NCBI GenBank assembly: GCA_964421865.1
Contig: CAYQZH010000144.1
Span: forward strand, 1-11,135
Origin: SBAX01 sp964421865
GTDB taxonomy: Bacteria > Planctomycetota > Phycisphaerae > UBA1845
Direction: 5' to 3'
DNA: 11,135 nucleotides
In this document: positions 1 to 5,112 of the stretch, piece by piece
Layout: each line of letters begins with the position of its first letter
Position numbering within the stretch: position 1 is the first letter of the stretch
Translations under genes and position numbers: made by a program
The notes under the pieces: model-generated
What the model saw: the letters and a program-made list of their open reading frames with translations, nothing else
What the model was told of the DNA's origin: nothing
Database searches by the model: none

Positions 1-2
1 AT

Positions 3-770
3 CAGACGGTGCGCGGCATCCACTTCATCGACCCGCTCGTCGGCGTGGCGGTCGGGCCCGCGGGAACGATTCAGCGGACGGTCGACGGCGGCAAGACCTG
101 GACGCCGGTCGAGAGCGGGACGAAGCGCTCTCTCAACGGCGTTGCCTTCGGCGACGACAAACACGGGATCGCCGTGGGCTGGGAGGGGACCGGGCCCCGG
201 ATGGTGCGCACCGAGGACGGCGGTCTGACCTGGCAGGCGCAGCCGTGCGAGCTCCGCGGGAGCGAAGGATTCGCTGCCGTCGCCATGCTCCCGTCGGAGA
301 TCGGCATGGCGGTCGGCGGGTCCGGTGTCGTGATCAAGACCACCGACGGCGGGCGTAGTTGGACGCAACTGAAGCACGGCCTGACGCACGTCATTCTGCC
401 GGCGGTGGCGCTGCTCGACGCCAACGCGGCGGTCGTCGTGGGCCTGCAGGGGGTCATTCTTCACACACGCGACGGCGGTGCGACGTGGACGCGGCGCAAG
501 TCGGGCACGCCGCTCAATCTCCTAGGCGTCGCGTTCGCCGACGAGTCGCGCGGGCTGATCGTGGGCCAGGCCGGCACGATGCTCATCACCAACGACGGCG
601 GCCTCACGTGGCGGCGCGAGTTACCGCGGACCACGCGCGATCTCTGGGCCGTGATCTTCGACGCTTCGGGCCAGGCGATCATCACCGGGGCGCCCGGAGT
701 CGTGCTGCGTTACACGTGGGCGACCACCGCGGAACCGCCCGCGGCCAACACCGCGGGGAGGCTCCCATGA
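3..770 (+). CDS. Ycf48/HCF136-like beta-propeller protein, 5' end missing
   Basis: The reading frame is open to the left edge of the window, and the codons before the GTG at 9 already fit the repeat pattern, so the true start lies upstream. The visible ~255 residues consist of repeats with a conserved DGG-x-[TS]-W turn (DGGKTW, DGGLTW, DGGRSW, DGGATW, DGGLTW), each preceded by a strand of the type 'G-x-AVG-x-x-G-x-I-x-x-T'. This is the signature of the Ycf48-like/BNR-type propeller fold, where blades of about 45 residues form a ring. In photosynthetic organisms Ycf48/HCF136 helps assemble photosystem II. In other bacteria the fold occurs in exported proteins of unknown role, so no photosynthetic function is inferred. 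The C-terminal ~20 residues are Ala/Pro-rich and outside the repeats. The stop overlaps the next start as ATGA (767-770), indicating one operon with the DUF418 gene. Confidence 0.85.
   Translation, partial: QTVRGIHFIDPLVGVAVGPAGTIQRTVDGGKTWTPVESGTKRSLNGVAFGDDKHGIAVGWEGTGPRMVRTEDGGLTWQAQPCELRGSEGFAAVAMLPSEIGMAVGGSGVVIKTTDGGRSWTQLKHGLTHVILPAVALLDANAAVVVGLQGVILHTRDGGATWTRRKSGTPLNLLGVAFADESRGLIVGQAGTMLITNDGGLTWRRELPRTTRDLWAVIFDASGQAIITGAPGVVLRYTWATTAEPPAANTAGRLP
755..760 (+). promoter_or_regulatory. Ribosome binding site of the DUF418 gene
   Basis: GGGGAG lies 6 bases upstream of the ATG at 767, inside the end of the preceding coding region. Together with the ATGA overlap it fixes the start of the DUF418 gene at 767, although the frame is open as far back as 359. 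Confidence 0.6.
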
Positions 771-2086
771 GTGACGCGACGACGTTCCCGACCGGAATCG
801 CACCATCAGATACGCCGGATGTACGGGCCTCCACGGCCTCCCGGGAGGCGGGCTCGGTTCAGCCACGCGAGCGCATGCAGCTCCTCGACGTGCTCCGCGG
901 CTTTGCCCTGCTGGGTATGATGCAGGTGAACCACGAGAACGCCTCAGGTGCCCTCGCCAACCTGATCAAGTTCCTCGCAGCCGGCTCGTTTTACACGACG
1001 TTCTCCTTTCTCTTTGGACTCGGGTTTGCGATCCAGCTCATCCGTGCCGAAGAGGCGAAGCGGCCGTTTATCCTGCGCTACCTGTGGCGGACGGTGATCC
1101 TTCTCTTCATCGGGGTGGTGCACTACGTCTTCGTTCGAACGAACGATATCCTGGTAACCTATGCGCTGTTCGCGCCCCTGCTGCTCTTGGTGCGGCGGTG
1201 GCGGCCGAGCCTCATCCTCGCGCTCGCGGCGGCCTGGCTGGTGTTCTCGATGTCCCCTCCCCTGGCTCCGGAATGGAGTCTCTGGACGCGCATAAATCCG
1301 GAACAGGTTGAGGTCGAAAGGGTGGGCAGGCAGTTGAGCACGGCGACCGCAGAGGCCAACCCTCCGGCCTGGTGTCAGATCCCCGGTCTCACGGACGCCT
1401 ATCGTGCTGAGGTGTGTAGGAACGCCGCGCACCTTTGCACGCTGCTGACAGAGTGGGTACCGACCGTGCAGTGGTGGCAGCGCAACTCCTACACCGAGGC
1501 CCTGTGCCTGTTCCTGCTGGGCTTGTACGCCGGGCGGAGGCGCATCCTTCGCGATGCGGCCCAGCACACTCGTTTCCTGGCCTGGGTTGCGGGCGTGGCG
1601 CTGGTGTTTGGTCTGGCGGGCAACGCACTCGACGTCTTCGGTGAATTCTTCACCGGCAAGGGGATCGCCCTCCCCAAGACCCTCGGCGGCTGGCGCCTGG
1701 CCTATTCGCTCGGCAACATCGGGCTTGCGCTGTTCTATCTGTCGAGCGTCACGCTGCTCTTCACGCACTGGCGCCTTGCGCGGCGGGTGCTCGCACCGCT
1801 CGCCCACGTGGGGCGGATGGCACTCACGAACTTCTTCATGCAGCCCATCATGTTCATTACGGTGCTTGGCCACCATGGTTTTGACATCATGAGTGGGATT
1901 GAGGGTTGGTATAACCAACTGCTGCTAAATGCTTTCTTTGTCGTGCAGATCCTCTACAGTCACTGGTGGTTCCAGCATTTCCAGATCGGACCTATGGAGT
2001 GGGCATGGCGCTCGCTGACTTGGTTCCGCGTGCAGCCGATGCGCATCGCGCTGCGGCACGCGTTGCAGCCGGAATCAGCGAGCTGA
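767..2086 (+). CDS. DUF418 domain-containing integral membrane protein (YeiB-like)
   Basis: The protein is 439 residues and predicted to lie in the cytoplasmic membrane. After a polar N-terminal stretch of ~35 residues it has the family-typical opening 'LDVLRGFALLG' (about 40-50). About nine further hydrophobic segments follow, with a soluble loop around residues 175-235 that holds several Cys and Trp. The C-terminal third is the DUF418 domain proper, recognisable from VGRMALTN (348-355) and from a final transmembrane segment followed by 'F-x-IGPMEW-x-WR' (IGPMEW at 407-412). DUF418/YeiB proteins are multi-pass membrane proteins, often proposed to be transporters or acyltransferase-3-like enzymes. 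The substrate is unknown, and nothing here narrows it. The start is set by the ATGA overlap with the propeller gene and a GGGGAG at 755-760; a later ATG at 875 is possible but less well supported. Confidence 0.9.
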   Translation: MSDATTFPTGIAPSDTPDVRASTASREAGSVQPRERMQLLDVLRGFALLGMMQVNHENASGALANLIKFLAAGSFYTTFSFLFGLGFAIQLIRAEEAKRPFILRYLWRTVILLFIGVVHYVFVRTNDILVTYALFAPLLLLVRRWRPSLILALAAAWLVFSMSPPLAPEWSLWTRINPEQVEVERVGRQLSTATAEANPPAWCQIPGLTDAYRAEVCRNAAHLCTLLTEWVPTVQWWQRNSYTEALCLFLLGLYAGRRRILRDAAQHTRFLAWVAGVALVFGLAGNALDVFGEFFTGKGIALPKTLGGWRLAYSLGNIGLALFYLSSVTLLFTHWRLARRVLAPLAHVGRMALTNFFMQPIMFITVLGHHGFDIMSGIEGWYNQLLLNAFFVVQILYSHWWFQHFQIGPMEWAWRSLTWFRVQPMRIALRHALQPESAS

Positions 2087-2154
2087 TCGCGGCCTGCCTG
2101 GCGGATCTTTTCGGAGCTGATGCGAAGAGGAAACAGTGAGGTTGTTGGCTCACG
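2087..2154. other. Non-coding stretch after the DUF418 gene
   Basis: No credible gene is seen. The only structure is a weak hairpin with arms GTGAG (2136-2140) and CTCAC (2149-2153). This stretch and the sequence from 2493 onward would be contiguous in an ancestor lacking element A. Confidence 0.5.
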
Positions 2155-2164
2155 CTCCGGTAAG
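2155..2164 (+). repeat. Left direct repeat flanking element A (candidate target-site duplication)
   Basis: CTCCGGTAAG here is repeated exactly and in the same orientation at 2483-2492. The two copies sit immediately outside the inverted-repeat ends of element A (2 bases away on the left, 1 base on the right). A 10-base exact direct repeat hugging both ends is the expected footprint of insertion with target duplication. Confidence 0.65.
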
Positions 2165-2166
2165 GG

Positions 2167-2188
2167 GTCTGCGTCAAGTTCGTGGGTA
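2167..2188 (+). repeat. Left terminal inverted repeat of element A
   Basis: This 22-base arm pairs with 2460-2481. Outer 10 bases (GTCTGCGTCA) and inner 7 bases (GTGGGTA) are identical between arms when one is reverse-complemented; the three mismatches fall in between. Confidence 0.65.
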
Positions 2189-2209
2189 AACATCTTCCGA
2201 ACAACCGTC

Positions 2210-2305
2210 GGCCTGAAAGGCCAGTCTAAAATAGCCGTGGGCATAGCGAAGCGACGCCCACGGTTCACGGGCGATCCAGTTTCCCATTCGAGCCTGAAAG
2301 GCTCG
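2210..2305 (+). repeat. Element A, left half-unit of three hairpins
   Basis: Three stem-loops stand in order. H1 is GGCCT-GAA-AGGCC (2210-2222). H2 is CCGTGGGC (2235-2242) pairing with GCCCACGG (2256-2263) around an AGCGAAGCG core. H3 is CGAGCCT-GAA-AGGCTCG (2289-2305). The word TAGCC (2232-2236) leads into H2. The half-unit is matched in mirror image by 2335-2430. Confidence 0.65.
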
Positions 2306-2334
2306 TCTTGGACGTGTGCCCCGGCGGCCCCAGA

Positions 2335-2360
2335 CGACCCTTACAGGGTCGACTTTTTTT
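2335..2360 (+). terminator. Hairpin plus T-run, possible intrinsic terminator
   Basis: CGACCCT-TAC-AGGGTCG forms a 7-bp stem with a 3-base loop (2335-2351), followed after two bases by seven T residues (2354-2360). This fits the shape of a rho-independent terminator and would stop transcripts arriving from the DUF418 operon, whose last gene ends about 250 bases upstream. The same hairpin is also a component of element A, so termination may be incidental. Confidence 0.45.
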
Positions 2361-2430
2361 CGCGGTGAGCGCTAACCTGTGGCGGCGCTTCGCTTGCCAC
2401 CGGCTACGTTAGAACAGGCCTCTGGCCTGT
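2335..2430 (-). repeat. Element A, right half-unit of three hairpins (inverted)
   Basis: Read on the minus strand, H1 is ACAGGCC-AGA-GGCCTGT (2414-2430). H2 (2379-2400) has arms GTGGC/GCCAC around an AGCGAAGCG core, and H3 is at 2335-2351. As in the left half, a TCTAA word and then TAGCC stand between H1 and H2. Stems differ from the left half, yet pairing is kept and the core around the H2 loop is the same. Confidence 0.6.
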
Positions 2431-2459
2431 GGGAAGAGCGGCGTCCGTAAGGAAAAACC

Positions 2460-2481
2460 TACCCACAATCCTGACGCAGAC
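2460..2481 (-). repeat. Right terminal inverted repeat of element A
   Basis: This is the partner of 2167-2188 (19 of 22 positions). It begins TACCCACAATCCTG, a 14-base word that recurs with one change on the minus strand at 6411-6424 at the right end of element B. Confidence 0.65.
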
Positions 2482-2482
2482 T

Positions 2483-2492
2483 CTCCGGTAAG
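2483..2492 (+). repeat. Right direct repeat flanking element A (candidate target-site duplication)
   Basis: This is an exact copy of the CTCCGGTAAG at 2155-2164, one base outside the right inverted repeat. Confidence 0.65.
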
Positions 2493-2504
2493 TGCCCCTG
2501 CAAG

Positions 2505-2532
2505 TGGACAATGGTTGCGCGCCTGCTATCCT
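2505..2532 (+). promoter_or_regulatory. Candidate sigma-70-type promoter of the gamma-glutamyltransferase gene
   Basis: TGGACA (2505-2510, 5 of 6 to TTGACA) and TATCCT (2527-2532, 4 of 6 to TATAAT) are 16 bases apart, and a TG precedes the second box by one base (extended -10 form). The predicted start near 2539 would leave a leader of only about 13 bases, which just contains the ribosome site. The sequence lies just outside the right direct repeat of element A, so it would have survived the insertion. Confidence 0.35.
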
Positions 2533-2539
2533 TACGCTC

Positions 2540-2543
2540 GGAG
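2540..2543 (+). promoter_or_regulatory. Ribosome binding site deciding the gamma-glutamyltransferase start
   Basis: GGAG stands 8 bases before the ATG at 2552. The frame is open further upstream to a GTG at 2492, but that codon has no such site and would place a non-signal sequence ahead of the export signal. Confidence 0.55.
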
Positions 2544-2551
2544 ATGCGAAC

Positions 2552-4282
2552 ATGCGCGCGAATACGGGCCGTAAGCTCTTTTTCCTTTGCGGCGTCGGTT
2601 TCCTGTTGAACGATGTCCTTCCGTTCGTCTCCGCCGACTCTCCCCCGTGGGTCGCCCGCGGCGCGAAAGGCATGGTCGCCGCCGACTCGAAATACGCCTC
2701 TCAGGCCGGGGTGGAGATGCTCAAAGCCGGGGGGAATGCCATCGACGCCGCCGTCGCTACTTCCTTTGCCCTCGCGGTGACCCGTCCCTACAGCACCGGA
2801 CTAGGCGGCGGAGGGTTTATGATCGCCCGATTCGCCGACGGTCGCATCGTCGTCCAAGACTTTCGTGAAACCGCGCCCGCCGCGGCCACGGCGAACATGT
2901 ATGTCCTCGCCGCGGGGAAAAAGCCCGACTTCCCCAGCCCCAGTGAGTTCGGCCACCTCGCCGTCGCCGTGCCCGGACTGGTTGCCGGTCGGTGCCAGGC
3001 TCTGGCACAATATGGCACGATGCCGTTGAGGCGCGTGCTCGATCCCGCAATCCGGCTTGCGAAGTCGGGGTATCCTGTGGACGACGATTACGTTAGAAAC
3101 ACGCAGAACGTGCTCGGCCAATACGACGCCCATCCGTCGTTGAAGGAATCGTGCGACTACGTCTACCGTGTGCATCTGGCGAGCGGGCGCCTGCGGACGG
3201 CGGGCCAAACATTCGTGCAGCCCGAGCTCGCCCAGTTGTTGGAGGAAATCGCCGGCAACGGCCCGGACTTCTTCTACAAGGGTCCGGTCGCAAAAGCCAT
3301 CGCCAGAGAAATGCGTGAGCGCGGCGGGATCATCACCGAGCGTGACCTCGCGGACTATCAACCTCGCCTGCGCGAACCGCTCCTCTCCACGTACCGCGAC
3401 TACAAACTCATCCTCATGCCGTCGCCGTCCTCGGGTGGAGTGGTCCTGGCCGAGACGTTGAATATCCTCGAAAAGCTGGATTTCTCCGCCGTTGCGCAGC
3501 GCGATTCGATCCTGGCGACGCACCTGCAACTGGAGGCCATGAAGCACGCCTTCGCGGATCGCGCCCGCTGGCTGGGCGATCAGGATTTCGTGCACGCGCC
3601 GATCGGGGCGCTCATATCCAAGGGCTACGCGGCCATGCTCGCCGAGAGCATCAGTCCCGATCATGTCGACGAGACCGATCGCTACGGTTCAACGACCTTG
3701 CCGGACGACTCCGGCACCTCGCACTTTTGCGTGGCCGACAAGCTCGGGAACGTCGTCGTAAGCTCGGAGACGATCAACACCGAGTTCGGCTCACTGGTCG
3801 CGATCGACGAATGGGGCTTGATCCTCAACAACGAGATGGACGACTTCACCACCGAACCGGGCAAGCCCAACGCCTTCGGCCTGGTGCAGTCCGCGCAGAA
3901 CGCGATCGCTCCGCGCAAACGCCCCCTATCCAGCATGTGCCCGACGATTGTGTTGAAGAATGACCGACCGTATCTGTTGTTGGGCGCCTCGGGCGGGCCG
4001 AGGATTATCAGTTCGGTGTTGAACGTGCTGCTCGGGGTGAGCGACGCGGGCCTGTCGCTCGAAGACGCCATCCAGCGCCTCCGCCCGCACCATCAATGGA
4101 GCCCCGACACGGTCTATTTCGACCGCGAGCCGCCGCCGGAAGTCGCCCAGGGGCTTATCGCCCGCGGGCACAAACTCGCCGAGAAGCGAAGAACGGCGAT
4201 CGTGCAGGCCATCCTTCGTGCGCCCGACGACTGGATCGGGGCGTCCGATCCACGCAAAGGCGGAGTACCGGCAGGCTACTGA
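2552..4282 (+). CDS. ggt: Gamma-glutamyltransferase, exported proenzyme
   Basis: The 576-residue protein matches the usual length of the family, which cleaves and transfers the gamma-glutamyl group of glutathione and related peptides. A signal peptide is visible: MRANTGRK, a hydrophobic core, then a likely Ala-Asp cleavage in FVSA-DSPP near residue 28, so the enzyme should act outside the cytoplasm. The large-subunit part has GGNAIDAAVA, the glycine-rich GLGGGGFM and DFRETAP, whose Arg105 corresponds to the substrate-binding Arg of E. coli GGT. The small subunit begins at the autocatalytic Thr389 in GTSHF, followed by LNNEMDDF, PLSSM (oxyanion-hole Ser pair) and GASGGPRII. All key residues appear present, so it should self-process. 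The GGT family also includes cephalosporin acylase-like members; the motifs favour a true GGT, but substrate preference is not proven. Confidence 0.95.
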   Translation: MRANTGRKLFFLCGVGFLLNDVLPFVSADSPPWVARGAKGMVAADSKYASQAGVEMLKAGGNAIDAAVATSFALAVTRPYSTGLGGGGFMIARFADGRIVVQDFRETAPAAATANMYVLAAGKKPDFPSPSEFGHLAVAVPGLVAGRCQALAQYGTMPLRRVLDPAIRLAKSGYPVDDDYVRNTQNVLGQYDAHPSLKESCDYVYRVHLASGRLRTAGQTFVQPELAQLLEEIAGNGPDFFYKGPVAKAIAREMRERGGIITERDLADYQPRLREPLLSTYRDYKLILMPSPSSGGVVLAETLNILEKLDFSAVAQRDSILATHLQLEAMKHAFADRARWLGDQDFVHAPIGALISKGYAAMLAESISPDHVDETDRYGSTTLPDDSGTSHFCVADKLGNVVVSSETINTEFGSLVAIDEWGLILNNEMDDFTTEPGKPNAFGLVQSAQNAIAPRKRPLSSMCPTIVLKNDRPYLLLGASGGPRIISSVLNVLLGVSDAGLSLEDAIQRLRPHHQWSPDTVYFDREPPPEVAQGLIARGHKLAEKRRTAIVQAILRAPDDWIGASDPRKGGVPAGY

Positions 4283-4286
4283 CGGA

Positions 4287-4370
4287 GTTACGAATTACAA
4301 GTTACCAGTTACGAAACCACGAATTCGTCTGCCATAGTCATCTTGTAACTTGTAATTCGTAACTTGTAAC
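4287..4370. repeat. Paired inverted arrays of a 7-base repeat (GTTACAA / TTGTAAC)
   Basis: The left array has four units of 7: GTTACGA, ATTACAA, GTTACCA, GTTACGA (4287-4314). The right array has four units in the complementary sense: TTGTAAC, TTGTAAT, TCGTAAC, TTGTAAC (4343-4370). A 28-base spacer, itself four times 7, separates them. Within this, 4286-4305 and 4345-4364 are a perfect 20-base inverted repeat, able to form a strong hairpin 18 bases before the Nudix start. The array fills almost the whole spacer between the gamma-glutamyltransferase and Nudix genes. It has no T-run, so it is not a typical terminator. Confidence 0.8.
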
Positions 4371-4382
4371 TTGGGTGGAGCA

Positions 4383-5009
4383 ATGACAGTACAAGAAGAG
4401 CAAGTGCTAGTGGTCGAGCGCCGGGTCGTCGAGCAGGCCGGAATGTTCCAAGGGCTGACCTTCGAGGTCGAGCGATACCTCCCGCGTCTCCTCGCTCCCG
4501 GCGTCCCCCGCTTCATGGTCCGATCGGAGGCGGAGACGAATCCCGCTTTCAAGCAGCTCATTCCCTACGTCATCATCAGTTGCGACGGCAGGATCCTCAG
4601 TTATGTCCGCGGGCGGCGTGCGGGAGAGACGCGACTCGTGGGGCAGCGATCCATCGGCATCGGCGGACACATCAACCCCGATGACGAAATGCCGCTGCTG
4701 GAATCCGACTTCCACGACGCCTACCTCACCGCCGTGCAGCGCGAAGTCGCCGAGGAAGTGGCCATCGAAGGCGGTCACCGCGATGCCGTGGTGGCCCTCA
4801 TCAACGACGACTCCACCGACGTTGGTAAAGTCCACCTGGGCATCGTTCACCACTGGCGCCTGGACGCCCCGCTCGTCCAAAAGCGCGAGCAGATGATGAC
4901 GCAAATGGCCTTTATGACGCCGGCGGAGTTGCACGACGTGCGCGACAGCTTGGAAACATGGACGCAGTTTTGTCTGGACCGGATCGCGGAGTTGACGCAG
5001 GGAGGATAA
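4383..5009 (+). CDS. Nudix-superfamily hydrolase/phosphoesterase
   Basis: The protein is 208 residues, probably cytoplasmic. The N-terminal half holds 'EQVLVV' and a 'FQGLTFEVERYL' segment, followed by a strand-rich region 'IPYVIISCDGRILSYVRG'. The core has GIGGHINPDD (92-101) and REVAEEVAI (120-128), which match the two ends of a Nudix box. The RE-x-x-EE glutamates that bind metal (Glu121, Glu124, Glu125) are present. The box is not canonical: the stretch between glycine and REV is longer than usual, and the expected central Glu seven residues before REV is Asp112. Nudix enzymes hydrolyse nucleoside diphosphates linked to another group X; the substrate here is unknown. ATG 4383 is preferred, although GGAG (4377-4380) is only 2 bases away; TTG 4371 and ATG 4443 are alternatives. 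The gene is flanked on both sides by 7-base repeat arrays. Confidence 0.8.
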   Translation: MTVQEEQVLVVERRVVEQAGMFQGLTFEVERYLPRLLAPGVPRFMVRSEAETNPAFKQLIPYVIISCDGRILSYVRGRRAGETRLVGQRSIGIGGHINPDDEMPLLESDFHDAYLTAVQREVAEEVAIEGGHRDAVVALINDDSTDVGKVHLGIVHHWRLDAPLVQKREQMMTQMAFMTPAELHDVRDSLETWTQFCLDRIAELTQGG

Positions 5010-5010
5010 T

Positions 5011-5094
5011 GCGGAATGGTGAACGCGGAATGCGGAAACTCAACCGGGGACAAAACTCGTTTCCGCATTCTCCATTCCGCGTTCCGCATTTCGT
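5011..5094. repeat. Paired inverted arrays of a 7-base repeat (GCGGAAT / ATTCCGC)
   Basis: The left array has units GCGGAAT, GGTGAAC, GCGGAAT, GCGGAAA (5011-5038). The right array has units TTTCCGC, ATTCTCC, ATTCCGC, GTTCCGC, ATTTCGT (5060-5094). The 32-base segments 5008-5039 and 5059-5090 are complementary at 26 of 32 positions and can fold into a long imperfect hairpin. The left array starts one base after the Nudix stop codon, and the right array ends about 20 bases before the phosphorylase start. The span, 84 bases, equals that of the 4287-4370 array. Confidence 0.75.
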
Positions 5095-5112
5095 GAGTTG
5101 GGAATGGTAACG

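Larger units (their letters stand above)
2165..2482. mobile_element. Element A: hairpin-array, MITE-like non-autonomous element
   Basis: The element is 318 bases and non-coding, lying between two exact 10-base direct repeats. Its ends are 22-base inverted repeats (2167-2188 and 2460-2481) that pair at 19 of 22 positions; they begin GTCTGCGTCA and finish GTGGGTA reading inward. Inside are six hairpins mirrored around about 2320: 2210-2222, 2235-2263, 2289-2305, then 2335-2351, 2379-2400, 2414-2430. No transposase is encoded, so any movement would need enzymes supplied elsewhere. Known classes with comparable traits are MITEs (inverted ends plus target duplication) and REP/BIME arrays (paired palindromes); this element mixes features of both. 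A small open frame across 2120-2368 is only a translation of the repeat. Confidence 0.65.

Noticed and set aside
359..766. Upstream extension of the DUF418 frame to an ATG at 359
   Set aside because: The extra 136 residues are Arg-rich nonsense read out of frame across the Ycf48-like gene; ATG 767 has a ribosome site and ATGA coupling.
2120..2368. Small + strand open frame of 82 codons inside the 2087-2551 gap
   Set aside because: It is a translation of hairpin element A, with no sensible composition or start region.
2492..2551. GTG at 2492 as the start of the gamma-glutamyltransferase
   Set aside because: It lies at the end of the direct repeat, lacks a ribosome site and would bury the signal peptide; ATG 2552 has GGAG 8 bases upstream.
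4287..5094. Heptamer arrays considered as a CRISPR array or phage attachment sites
   Set aside because: The units are only 7 bases, contiguous and inverted about a spacer; there are no unique spacers of CRISPR size and no integrase or cas gene.
5098..5112. TTG 5098 or ATG 5104 as start of the thioadenosine phosphorylase
   Set aside because: The only ribosome-like GGGA (5100-5103) is too close to or overlaps these codons but is 9 bases from ATG 5113. The conserved glycine motif begins at residue 8 from 5113, as is usual.
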